From assembly GCA_013180625.2 (NCBI GenBank), contig SNVD02000426.1, forward strand, positions 1,149,001 to 1,213,000: a stretch of DNA of 64,000 nt, in the 5' to 3' direction. The notes under the pieces are model-generated. The model ran no database searches, was not told the origin of the DNA, and worked only from the letters and a program-made list of their open reading frames with translations. The translations under genes and the position numbers were made by a program. The stretch is from Boswellia sacra (taxonomy: Eukaryota; Streptophyta; Magnoliopsida; Sapindales; Burseraceae). Shown in pieces: positions 1-10,892 of the stretch (the stretch's first letter is position 1; each line of letters opens with the position of its first letter).

Positions 1-207
1 GAATGGTAAGGTCGCGAAATCGCGACCGTCCATCGATTGAGATGATCCTGTATAGAAACGGCTACACCGACTGAATTTGCTCTTGTTGCTTGAATTTGAC
101 CCGAGTTGTTGTCGGTGGTTATCGCCATTGATGACGTTAGGTAACGGTAACGGAAGTGCTGTGAATCGTGCGCCGTCTAATCGATCCGGCCAAGATTTGT
201 GTTTCAT
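1..207 (-). CDS. 5' end of an unidentified gene, cut by the window edge
   Basis: Read on the minus strand, an ATG at 207-205 opens 69 codons without a stop up to the window edge, in a GC-rich stretch quite unlike the AT-rich DNA beyond it. The predicted peptide is basic and then serine/asparagine-rich; I recognise no domain. A second ATG at 128-126 opens another frame that is also stop-free for 42 codons, so the frame is not certain. Upstream DNA (higher coordinates) turns AT-rich at once, as expected of a promoter side. It could instead be a GC-rich 5' leader. The missing part lies to the left of the window. Confidence 0.4.
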   Translation of the reverse strand, partial: MKHKSWPDRLDGARFTALPLPLPNVINGDNHRQQLGSNSSNKSKFSRCSRFYTGSSQSMDGRDFATLPF

Positions 208-1547
208 CTTGTCGTGTCAATTTGCAACCTCGTTCGTTCGACTGAGGAAAGCATTAACCAACCAAATTTTTTTTTTATTAAGTATCTTGACGCCCAATAG
301 TTGGAGAATTAGGCTTCAAATTCAAATATATAATTTCGAAGAGAATTTTGATTTTGATAAAACTTTATTTAGAAAAAATTATAATACATACTACTACTCA
401 TTGTATTTCATATAATGCTTTAATTCATTTCGTAAGATGCGAGCTATAGTCTTAGTTATATGAATATTAATTAATGTCTTATTAATTTAACCAAAAATTA
501 AAAAAACTACATAATAACATTATAATTTTTATATTCCTTGGAAATTATAGGATTAGATTATCTGATACGATATCACATCAAACAGATATATACGATTCCA
601 ATGCTCGGAACTAAAATAAGTTGGAAAACTTGGTGAGCAAGGAAAATAAAGAATGATTTCTAAATTATGAAAAAAAAATTGAAAAAGCAAAATACAAAAT
701 TCCATTTCCTAATATAACATGTGTCCACATGAAAAATTCACAACATTTCGTGGCCCTATATGGAGTAAAATTTAATTACATTGCTTCGGTGATATGAATT
801 TTACTTAAATATAAATTAATATATGACATCTAGTTAATTTTCATGTGGAAAGTTAGGATTTGTTTTGTTTCTTCTACGAAAATTAAAAATTGGCTTCGAA
901 ATCGAGAAAAGAATAAAATAATAATAATAATAATACATTAATTAAAGTTTTATGTAAAGTGAAAAAAAATCATTTTAAATAGACACATTTCATACGATAT
1001 TAGATTAGGATCAAGTAAAGTATTATAAGACTTTTTGTTGATATGCGAATTACTTTATGATAGCGCTACATCCCACAGAGCCAACTACTCGTTAAATGGC
1101 AATAGAAACTAACACTCTCATTTGCATGCCCAACACACACAAAATTTTCCATTGCACATTATTGTTTTATGGAAGCATCAACTTCCAACTTTTCTTTTAT
1201 TCCCTTCAAGAAAAGATTACAAACTGGTTGTGAGCTAGAAACACTCTCTAACTCAGATAGCTGCAGGTTTGCTCTCCTAAACAATACTTTCAAAGGTCTC
1301 AACTATGCGCATCAACTCTGGTGTTTCCAGCCCACTCCCTTGGTATAATTTTTAGACAAAACTAGCCAACAACCTTGACTTCTTAAGGTCCTAAATCTAT
1401 GGATTACACACCACATGGTCTATATACTTGATAACCCCAACTGCTAAGTAATCATGAAACACTCCTACCTGCCATGTGCATCCCTTACTATCCCATAAGT
1501 GGAGATCTTGGGCACAATCATAGGAATGACATGGTTAAGCCACCTCT
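208..1547. other. AT-rich intergenic stretch
   Basis: No credible coding region on either strand. It has poly-A/T runs and an (ATA)n stretch near 919-932, and may include the promoter of the gene cut at the left edge. I see no RNA gene or clear repeat boundary. Confidence 0.5.
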
Positions 1548-2014
1548 AGGGATGGTAATGGGGCGAGACGGAGGTGGGGAAGCCCTCCCCATACCTCACC
1601 CTATTGTTCAATTTAACCCGCATTCTCTACCAATTCCCCATGTTTTTTAGAACAGGGTTAGCATGGGGAATCTCCATTCGGAGAATGCTTTCCCCAACCC
1701 CACCCTATTTCCCATGCTAATATCTTTTATATAATTAAATTAAAGGTTTTAAGAAAATAACATAACATTTTATTTTTAGATAATAATATAATTTTATTTT
1801 TTTCAATAATTAATTTATTAAATATCAAATAAAAATAGTATCTATAAGTTTATATATCTTTTATATGTAATAGTTTATAATATGAAAATAAAAATAACAA
1901 TATATTTTATATTTTTATATACAATGATAGGATGCGAGGCGAGTGCAGGGTGGGGACTAGTAAACCCATCCTTACCTCATCACAATGTGGGGATATAAAT
2001 TCTATTCCATCCCT
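1548..2014 (+). mobile_element. MITE-like element, family A copy 1
   Basis: The stretch begins AGGGATGGTAATGGGGC and ends with the imperfect inverse, TTCCATCCCT, around a very AT-rich core. It is homologous along most of its length to 16808-17309 read on the opposite strand: shared blocks include the GGGGAAGCCCTCC-like start, ATTCAATTTAACC, TATATAATTAAATT and the AT-rich centre. Two copies with the same ends and no coding capacity indicate a non-autonomous DNA transposon. No convincing target-site duplication was found. Confidence 0.6.
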
Positions 2015-4440
2015 ACTGTGAACGGGGCTTTCATCCCACTAAAGGGTTTACAATTACGACACTATATTAAAGCCTCTTTCAAGACTTAAGAGAAAAAACG
2101 AGCCATAGGAACCTCTGGAGAAATGGAGTTGCCACCTAATTATTCAATTGGGAATGAATGGGGGCAATCCAATCCCTCATTTCAGGACCTAAATTACCTT
2201 CATCCCTTTAGAGATGGGTTCAGGAAGTTAGGTATGAGTCATTCGCCTTACCCAAATTAAGATCCAACCTCCATTAGGGTATACCAAATAAGAATAACTC
2301 ATGTTATTATAAAGTCCATTTAAGTGGTTCGTTTTATACACACATTTCTATTTTTATCTTCATTAAACAAATAAGGTGATTGTCAATTATGGCAATTGTA
2401 TATTCCTATAAAGAAAGAGGGAGAAAAATAGAATTACATTCGTTTCTGAAGATGGGGGAATAGGAGGACGATATATTATATCATTTTTTCTTCAACAACA
2501 AAATAAACTCTACTTCTAACACTTCAAATATCCATTCATTCATACCATTCATTGCATTATAAATTCAATATAAACATTCGAGACTTGATAGATAAGGAAT
2601 TCCTCAGCACCATATGTGAGTCTATTCAATGTTTATCAAATCTCTACATACACATTCATGCATTCAATTATTACTATAAGCAATGGTCCCTCACTATCAA
2701 TATGAGTCCACATTTATTTATATCAATCAATTAAAATATAAGGCCATAATCTAGAATCATGGCACTTTTACCTAAATTTGATAATTCTATCATCGCGTTC
2801 TAGCCTAAACATGGCATATTTCTTACCTAATCATGGCAATTGTGGCATATTCTAGCCTAATTCAATCAAGCAAGATAAAACATGACTATTTTAGCCTAAC
2901 TCAAGCAATCAAAGCAAATCATAGCAATTCTTACCTATTCTATTGCTATTTCCTAGCATACTTCAAAGCAATTATAAGTCTTCCTAGTATAATTCTAATC
3001 ATGTGCTCTTAAGCATGATTGTAAGTATTTGTAAAGAAATTAAGCTCCTAATCATGTTTCTAGATAAAGGAGGAAAAACAAACTTTTCTTGAAACGCTTA
3101 TCCATCTCGTAAAACAAACAAGGGTTAGAACAATTCATAATAACCCTAAACATGCTTCTAAGCATTAAAATAAAATCTAAATATGTTTATTCTAAGCATA
3201 AACAAACCTAAACATGCTTTTTCTAAAGTAAGAAAAATAAAGAAGAAATAAAGAGAGATAAGAGATAATTGCTCTTATGACGTACCATTTCCGAGTTTAG
3301 AGTAATATAAAGCACCCGAAAACTTTAAACTAGAAAAGACTTCTTGAATTCTCAAGTGTATCTTCAAGAAGGAGAAGAGATGACTTTAATGTGTGAGTGA
3401 AAGTGAGGAGGAGGGGGGTTTATATAGTTGAGGGCTAAGTTGAAAAAAAGAAGGAGAAAACAAAAAATGGCAGGTTTCTTAAGAAATTTTTTAAATATAT
3501 AAGGAGACCAGCCAGCCTGCCATGTGAGGACCACCAACTGGCTATGGGTGGACTGTGGCCGATGGTAGGACAGCCGACCGGTTGTCCTACAACCGTCGAC
3601 CAATTGTGGCCCACCGAACCCTCTTGTTTTGTAACTTTTCAATGAAGTCCTCCTTTAACCTTATCTGTTCGATCACACGTAACTTTTCAAATTCAACTCC
3701 GATTTGTGATCCATAAAATTCTATGAAAACTAGACATTGTAGCTTCGCAACGGTATATGATTCATTAATAGATTCCCCCAAATTAATTTTTATGATTTTT
3801 TGAAGTCAAGTGTCAACTTTTGAAAACCTTTCTTCCTTTTCCTTTCAAGGGCATTTCAATTTTTTTCATTGACATCCATCTTCATTTCATCGTTGAGCCT
3901 CAAAAATTCAATGTCTACACCTGCCCCATCCCCATGAAAACTACCCTCATCCCTACCCCAGTAAAGGTGTATGCCTGCGGATCCCCAACCCACAATACAT
4001 TTCATCGTTGTGACTATGCTATCTAGGCACCAACTTAGTTGAGAAGTGTAGTCCTCAAATTTTGCTACCACTTTCTACATTTTAGGATAGTATCTCTGCC
4101 CACTTTCTCTCAAGTAATTGCCCACTACCTCTTAGAAAATATAAACCATATCCCTTTATGCCATGAACAATACCCCCTAACACCACCTACTTGCACCATG
4201 TACTACTGTTGCACGCCATGCTACCACACGCTATGTGCGCCATGTTGTTACACTGTTGCGCGCTATCCGTGCGCAAGTTTTTTTCCTCGCAAGTGTCACC
4301 AGGCTATGCCTTCTACCCATGTGTGCATATTGCTGTGTTGCGCTACACATCCCTATGTTGGCGTTCACCAGTGGCAAACCTATATTTGGGCCTGAATGGG
4401 CCTAGGCCCCTCCAGCCCAAACATTAGGTCTTTAATGGAG
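2015..4440. repeat. Gene-free stretch, possible LTR-type retroelement remnant on the minus strand
   Basis: No intact gene. On the minus strand a TATA box (CTATATAAAC, near 3418-3427) is followed by a pyrimidine-rich leader-like stretch and, at 2750-3250, short imperfect repeats around ATGCTT/CATGATT words. The pattern (TATA inside a non-coding block, CT-rich start region) resembles a solo or broken LTR. I could not find both ends or a target duplication, so this is inference. The short open frames near 4039-4427 look like chance. Confidence 0.3.
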
Positions 4441-5949
4441 AGAAAAGAATTTTTTTTAGTCCCATTTATATTAAAATTTGCATAATGGCCCATCCACTGA
4501 AAAAATTTAAACTCCCCTATTCATATAAATGATAATGAATTATTAATTACCATATCACATTTATGAACTATAATATAAGTATGTTTTATTCCTTTCTTTA
4601 TTTTATTATTTATTATTTTATTATTTATTTTACTCTTAAACAAAACTTAACTTTTTTATATTAAGACTTTCTTTTTTTAAATTCCTCAAATTTTTAGTTA
4701 CAAAAGGCAAATCCACTTTTCTAATTTGTTTCTTTTTTTCATATCATGATTTGCTTATTTCAAAATATAAAATAAATAAAAAATTTAATGAATTTTTCAT
4801 CAAAATTGAAGAAGTTATGACAAAATTTTAAAGTTTTTATTCTCCTTTTTTTCACATTTTTTTTCACATATGTTATTTAAGCAAATATTCATTCATTTTT
4901 ATTTTGTTGATTTAAATTAATTGATATATATTTTTATTGCTTCATTTTCAACATCTGTATACAAGTTTATGTTTGATCAATGTTTGTAACAAATACATTT
5001 TCTCATAAACTTATGAAATAGTTTTATATTTTGAACCGCCCAAAACCAAAATCTTGGGTTTGCTCCTAGCGTTCACAATGTGTTGTGCCTAGCCTCGCAC
5101 AGTAATGCCTTTATCTACATCACACAACGTTATTACACCCTGCTTAAGCACTTACCCGTGCGCTCCTCATTAGCATGCATGCGACTACCTATTCTAGTCT
5201 TGGCATAGCGCAAGGCAAGTTATGCCAATCACGCAAGCATCAAAGGTCTTACACAAAGCTTATTGAGATTGAAGATATACTATTCTTCTTTGAATAATAA
5301 TATTTTAGATGGGGTTATGTAAACACCAAAAATACTTTCAACACCCCATTTTTAAGTACATCAATTATATCAATTATTTAGTATTTAATAAATATATTTC
5401 TTATTATTTTTCTTTAAATTGCAAAATATAATGCACACAACTAATAAAATATTTAATTCATTATAGTGATATTTAATTAGATGAAAATATACTATAAATT
5501 CTATTAAAAAAATTGTTAAGGATCTATATGACTTACTAATGAAAATATTTATCTAAATCACTTTTCTTATTTATTTTCAATAAAATTTTTGTTTTAACTG
5601 TATTTTCATGTAATTAAGTGTAAATATTAATTTTTATTAGCTATATAATTTACTTTTTAAAATTATAAGCATGATTATCTAACCATTATAGTTTTAAAAA
5701 AATAAAAATAAGATGTACTCAAAAGAGGGAGTGTTTAGAGTATTTTTAGGGCTGTATAGCCCCATCCTAATATTTTGCTCAAATTTTATCTCAAATTGTG
5801 TATTTAATGATTGATAAATAAATATGTTGATTGTATAACAAATGATTTAATACTTTAAATCCATATCGAATCATTCAAAATATATAATTTTTTAATAAAT
5901 TTAGAAATTTATATTACCACTCTCTTATTATCATTATTATTGTTATTTT
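4441..5949. other. Very AT-rich intergenic stretch
   Basis: No open frame of note on either strand. Long A/T runs dominate, apart from a more mixed segment at about 5030-5270. Nothing recognisable. Confidence 0.5.
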
Positions 5950-6165
5950 AAAAGGGGATCTTTTAACATAAATTTTTGCAACAATTCACTAATACAAATT
6001 TATACCCATTGATTTTATAAGGTCCAATAATTGAGATTAAAAATCAATAAGTTACATTTAATACTGTTAACTTATCAATCCTTTCATCTATTGAATTCTG
6101 TAAATCAATAACTATAAATTTATATATAATTTTATGTCAAAAAAGTTATATTAAAGAACCATTTT
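5950..6165. mobile_element. AT-rich MITE, family D copy 1
   Basis: The two halves are imperfect inverted repeats: GGATCTTTTAACATAAATTT at the left pairs with the inverse of AAGTTATATTAAAGAACC at the right, and ATAAATTTATA...TTGATTT words mirror each other inside. Similar sequence occurs at 57290-57470, and a related one just before it, so this is a repeated family. No coding capacity. Confidence 0.45.
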
Positions 6166-6200
6166 CTTTATTATTATTATTATTATTAGATATATCTACA

Positions 6201-7980
6201 TTTTACCCCCTAAGCTAAGGTCGAATTCTTTTTTTCCCCTGAATTTTTCACTACCACAATGTACCCTTGGATTTCAATTTCTTCCGTTAACTTAAATTGG
6301 GCTGGAACCTCTAACTATAACATAAGCAGGAGAGAGAAGAAAATTTTCTCAGTGTGACTAAATTGTCACTATACCCACCATTTTTTTACTAATATACCCT
6401 TCTTCAAAATTAAAAAACAAATTTTTCGCACAGCAAATGTCGTCTTCTGCCTCTCTCCAATGCCATCTTCTTCTTCTCTTCATCCCTCTGTCCAGGTAAA
6501 CACATAGCAAATGTAACATCCGCCATCTCTTCATAACTCGATTATTCTTCCTTCTCCCTCGAAGCTTGTTCCCAAAACGGAATAGAAGCCATTGCCGATC
6601 TGCCACATTACCATCGTTGCCCATCCCCTTCACTACTACCAATCTCGATGACTATCCCTGGGCGACTTTGAAGAATTGGCAGCCTGCAAAGTCACCCACC
6701 ATAACGAAAAACATACCCTCAACAAATATTTTTTAAAAAAAAAAAAAAATTAACCACACAAGCAACTCCCTACAAAATCTCCAATCTCTTCAACACTAGA
6801 AACGCTATATTCTTCTCCTTATTCTTTTGTTTCATAACAAATAAAATTTCAAGTTTTTTCAACAATTTCAAAAGTGATTCCTGTATATTCTCGTCAAACA
6901 AAATGAATGAGCAAAAAACGGCCAAGCAGCCATTGCATTATGCAATATCCAAACCAAAAAAAAAAAAAAAATCTTTCACGATAAAAATCAATCAACAAAC
7001 AAAAGAGTCGCATACCCGGTGACAGATTCAGTCAAAAAATTCACATTCGATTCCTAGATCTTTATCAAAGAGTAAAACAGAAAGTACAACAGAGACGAAA
7101 TCGAACCAGACAAATTAAACAAAAAGGAAAGAAATTAAACAGTAATGAAGAAGAAAAAGAGAGACGACACATCTAACTTGAGCCTTATAGATCTGAAGGG
7201 ACAACAGAGCAGGGTGGAGCTGTGGTCCGTCGAGCCAAGCCGTGACTGAGGAGGGTGGAGGCGGTCGTATCAAAGGATGGTGCAGTGGAGGCGAGCACCG
7301 GTAACGGTGGAGGACAATATTTTGGCTGCTGCAGAATCACAATCATAATGCAAAATCAAGTCGTTTCGTTTTCAATACGTAATAGCCCCAAGCTCTTTGA
7401 AGCTTCTCGACAATTGAATCCGCATCTTTCGTCACTTCTTGCTTCACCACAGCTGACACTTTCTCCACCATATCTTTCGCTTCTTTCAATCCCAAAATCG
7501 TAAATTACAGGGCGGTGGAGAGCCAGAGAATGCAACGGGTGGTGAGAGTAAAGAGGCCAAATTTCAAGTGAAGGAATTGGAGGTGGGGGTGGGAAAGATG
7601 GTCAAACCTGGTGAGGGTGGTGAGTGGCGGAGACCTAGAACCAGATGGAGCATGAGGGGAGAGTGGACTGGGTTTTCTCTAGAAGTGGTGGTGGTGATCT
7701 GAGGTTGTTGCTGGTCACAGATTTAAGGCTATTGCTGGCGGCGGATGTGAGGCTATTGCTTGCGACAGATCTGAGACAGAGGAGCGTTAGGCGCTGGCGG
7801 CTTGTAGAGAGAGAGAAGCATGCGTGAAGAGAGAGAGCTTGTTTAATTCCAACACATTTGTTTCCCATTCTGCCATTACAACGTTTAAGTTAACGGAAGA
7901 AATTGAAATCCAAGGGGTCAATTACAATAGTGAAAAATCCAGGGGAAAAAAGGCATTGGACCATACCTCAGGGGGTAAAA
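6201..7980. mobile_element. Long-TIR DNA element, Mutator-like or similar
   Basis: Left arm 6201-6297 and right arm 7884-7980 are inverted repeats of about 97 bp. Both contain ACCCCCT at the outer end, then a CCCCTG-ATTTTTCACTA block, then CTTGGATTTCAATTTCTTCC and GTTAACTTAAA at the inner end. The 1.6-kb interior has no transposase; it holds a GC-richer stretch (about 7200-7830) with short open frames, unlike the AT-rich flanks. Long arms plus gene-like filler suggest a non-autonomous MULE-type element. The target duplication could not be resolved. Confidence 0.55.
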
Positions 7981-7992
7981 AAATATCCCTTG

Positions 7993-9038
7993 TTATTATG
8001 GGAAAATTGAGAAAATAAACACAATTAGGGGGCCTTGTTAAAAAATGGACACATTCTGAAAAAATTTTATGTCATAGATACTTTATTGACAAAAAAACTC
8101 AAATACCCTTTGAAATTACTTGCATCCGATTACTTGCATCCGACATTCTTTTCGAGGATAAAATAGTCAAATTATAAACTATGAGGGCTAAAAAGAAATT
8201 TTTGGGATATATTTAGAGCTATATATCGCGCGAGACTTGCGCGCTTGCTGGACAGACGCTCGACACTGCACGAAGACTTGCGCGTTCGACACTCGACACT
8301 TATGTGTCGAGTCGTGTCGGATTCTTAATAACAGTCTATTTTCGAGGACACATTAATCCGACACTCGACATTACCTTGCATCCGACACAACTCGACACGT
8401 ATGTGTCAAGCCGTGTCGAGTCGTGTCGGATTCTCGATAACAGTCTATTTTTGAAGACACATTAATCCGACACTCGACACTACTTTGCATCCGACACAAC
8501 TCGACACTCGACATTACTTGCATCCGACACAACTCGACACTCGACATTATTTGCATCCGACACAACTCGACATGTGGAGTGTCTTCTTCATCACGAAGAA
8601 ACGTGTCGATTTTCACCATTTTTACACACATCAAACCAAAAAATCAACCAAATAACACTTCATTTAGCCCCACAAACATAGAATAAATACAAAATATGAA
8701 CTCAAACTCAAATCCTCAAATTCAAAATCTCTAAAATCTACCTTAAATCCCTAAACCTAGAATAAGTTTCTCGTTCCTCTTGCTGCGTTTCGGATTGTGC
8801 TTTCGACGGTGTATTGGAAGGTAGACAACAACAGACGGTTATAGAAATATGGTACGGTAACTGGTAAGTGAAGAAAATAGGGAAATAAAGAGTTTAGAAA
8901 TAAATTAAATTTCAAAGGGTATTTGAGTCTTTTTGTCAAGAAAGTGTCTATGTGTCTATGGCATGAAAATTTTTCAGCATGTGTCTATTTTTCAACAAGG
9001 CCTCCTAATTATGTCTATTTTCTCAATTTTTCCTATTA
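7993..9038. mobile_element. Foldback element with TCGACAC-repeat core
   Basis: Left arm about 7999-8122 and right arm about 8908-9031 are long inverted repeats. From the outside in, both carry AAATTGAGAAAATA, then AATTAG, GGCCTTGTT, AAAAATTTT, ATG(T/C)CATAGA, TTGACAAAAA and CTCAAATACCCTTTGAAATT. Between them sit a GC-rich array of TCGACAC-type repeats (8220-8585) and about 300 bp of unique sequence. There is no transposase frame. It directly follows the long-TIR element ending at 7980. Confidence 0.65.
8220..8585. repeat. TCGACAC minisatellite, locus 1
   Basis: The octamer CGACACTC and its variants recur about every 8 to 30 bp, spaced by CTTGCATCCGACACAA and by AGTCTATTTTCGAGGACAC. A longer unit of roughly 130 bp (GTGTCGAGTCGTGTCGGATTC followed by AGTCTATTTT) appears twice. 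Read as protein the repeats give a meaningless periodic frame. Confidence 0.75.
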
Positions 9039-9105
9039 TTATTATTATTAGCAGTAGTAGTCGTGTGATTTAGTTGGGTTGTTGCCGCGAGGGGAGACCC
9101 CCAGG

Positions 9106-9880
9106 CAGTGGCGGACCCAAAAATTTATGAGAGATGAGACATTTTAGATATTTGAATATTTATTATTTACTTGATAAAACTTATGGTAAAATAATATATT
9201 AAAAACTAATAAAATTATATCTAGATAGGAGGACATTAGAATTATAAGTTTTCAAAATTATAATTTATAAATAGTATTAATTTTCTTTGAATTACTGTCA
9301 ATGAACAAGTATATTTTCTTTCAAAATTTCTATTTGAAATTGTTCAAAGATGAATATTTTATAATGTATTTTTTTCGGTTGAAAAAGACTACAAACAAAT
9401 GAAATAAAATAAAAGTATCTCACACATAATCTTTTAATGATATTTAATTGTATTAAAAATTATAAAAAGATTTAGTTATTATCGTTCATCAAGATTTTCA
9501 AATTTATACTCTTCTAGTAACAATTAATTAATTTTTTAAGACTATAAAAAAAATAAAGAGAAACATATAATTTATGTCAAGCTAAATAAATAAGAATTAA
9601 AAAAATCTAAAATTTTATAATTGAATAAAAAAGTAGTAATTAATTATATTAATATATGTAGTAATTAATTATATTAATATATAAACTTACATTGTTGTAT
9701 GGACGAAAAGTTTTTAACGTGAAAGAATTGAGAAAATAAAAAAATAATGTAAAGCTTAAAATTAATTAAGTTTAAAAAAAAAGTTATAAGAGTCATTATA
9801 TAAAACGAAGGGATTAAGATAAATTTTTTAAATTTCAGAAACGGCTCCGGCCCATTAATCCCTATGTACGTCCGCCACAG
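9106..9880. mobile_element. hAT-like MITE remnant (CAGTGGCGGACC ends)
   Basis: CAGTGGCGGACC at 9106 is matched near 9870-9880 by its near-inverse GTCCGCCACAG. Terminal CAGTGGCGGA-type repeats are common in plant non-autonomous hAT-like elements (from memory). The interior is AT-rich and non-coding. The 8-bp target duplication typical of hAT is not visible, and the right end overlaps a tandem duplication, so the limits are uncertain. Confidence 0.4.
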
Positions 9881-10300
9881 CCACAGCCATCTTTGTTTTT
9901 CACATTGTAACTGTAAAAAGACTTTGAATTCTGAGATTTTGATTCCCAACTTGTGACATGAATAAAAATCTAAAATTTTATAATTGAATAAAAAAATAAC
10001 AATTAATTATATTAATATATAAACTTACATTGTTATATGGACGAAAGATTTTTAATGTGAAACAATTGAGAAAATAAAAAATAATATAAAATTTGAAATT
10101 AATTAGGTTTTTCAATAAAAAGATACAAGAGACGCTATATAAATCGAGGGGATTAAGATAAATTTTTTAAATTTCAGAAGTGGCTCCGGCCCATTGGTCC
10201 TTGTGTAGGTCCGCCGCAGCCCCCGGCATCTTTATTTTTCACATTGTAACTGTAAAAAGACTTTGAATTCTGAGATTTTGATTCCCAACTTGTGACATGA
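9601..10300 (+). repeat. Tandem duplication, two units of about 340-360 bp
   Basis: Unit 1 (9601-9961) and unit 2 (9964-10300) both start AAAAATCTAAAATTTTATAA and both end ATTCCCAACTTGTGACATGA. They match along their length, including GGCTCCGGCCCATT and CACATTGTAACTGTAAAAAG, with scattered substitutions and small gaps. The junction is only 2 bp, so this is a true tandem copy. Neither unit codes for protein. Confidence 0.85.
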
Positions 10301-10323
10301 TTGGCCAACAGAGTAATCTGAGC

Positions 10324-10327
10324 TTTT
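10324..10327. repeat. Left target-site duplication of the gypsy element
   Basis: TTTT precedes the 5' LTR and TTTT (16048-16051) follows the 3' LTR. The fifth base differs (C against A), so only four bases match, where five is usual. Confidence 0.5.
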
Positions 10328-10857
10328 TGTCACAGCCCGCCCAATTTGCTTGCTAGAGTGGCCCAAAATGTGCACAAAGGCTTGGCTCGATTTCTAGAAG
10401 ACTTGCAACCCAAGCACATTTTCTAGAAACTCTAAGCAAGTCAAATATGTACAACTCTCACATGTAAATATACAATGTCAAAGGTAGTTCATCTACCTCA
10501 CCCAAATTAGGTAGGACTCATTTATGGCCATTGGATGTATTGAATCCTAGCCATTCATTTGGGAGGTGGATTAGTATAAATACCCCTCCAAGGCTCATTT
10601 GTAAGCATCCAAGCTAATTCAAGCAATTACAATACAAAGCATTGTAAGAGTTCTCTTGTGTAATACAAAGCTCATTTGCATTAGCAATACTTGCCTCTAA
10701 GTTCCATCTCTTCTTCTAGCCTCTAAAGCTCTTTTGGCTCAACGGTCCTAACTTCTCCTTGAGCGAGAAGCAAACTTCAAGGCTTACTTAGCAACTTTCG
10801 GGTTCAAGTTGTCTAAGTGCCGCACGAGCAGCTGCGCTAAACTCTAAGCTCGTGACA
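10328..10857 (+). repeat. 5' LTR of the gypsy element
   Basis: Runs from TGTCAC to GTGACA, a perfect 6-bp terminal inverted repeat with the TG...CA ends. A TATA box (TATAAATA) lies at 10575-10582, so transcription should start within about the next 30 bases. It matches the 3' LTR without any gap. Confidence 0.96.
10575..10582 (+). promoter_or_regulatory. TATA box of the 5' LTR promoter
   Basis: TATAAATA in a GC-richer setting (TATAAATACCCC), the only strong TATA motif in the LTR. The identical copy in the 3' LTR is at about 15765. Confidence 0.7.
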
Positions 10858-10859
10858 GT

Positions 10860-10875
10860 TGGTATCAGAGCACGG
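10860..10875 (+). other. Primer binding site, initiator Met tRNA
   Basis: TGGTATCAGAGCACGG begins two bases after the 5' LTR. TGGTATCAGAGC is complementary to the 3' end of plant initiator methionine tRNA and is the usual minus-strand primer site of these elements. Confidence 0.92.
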
Positions 10876-10892
10876 TTCGAGCACAAGAGCAA

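Noticed and set aside
4039..4427. Cysteine- and histidine-rich frame of 118 codons
   Set aside because: No start context, no domain, overlapping alternative frames and repetitive CCATG/CTACCAC wording suggest chance.
8371..8634. Minus-strand frame with repeated VELCRMQ-like peptide
   Set aside because: A translation of TCGACAC locus 1, not a protein gene.
6169..9050. (TTA)n runs at 6169-6190 and 9036-9050 as a target duplication around both adjoining elements
   Set aside because: Simple triplet runs are common here and differ in length; two different inverted-repeat elements lie between them.
10860..10875. tRNA gene at the TGGTATCAGAGC sequences (also 51511-51525)
   Set aside because: These are primer binding sites next to LTRs; no cloverleaf can be drawn around them.
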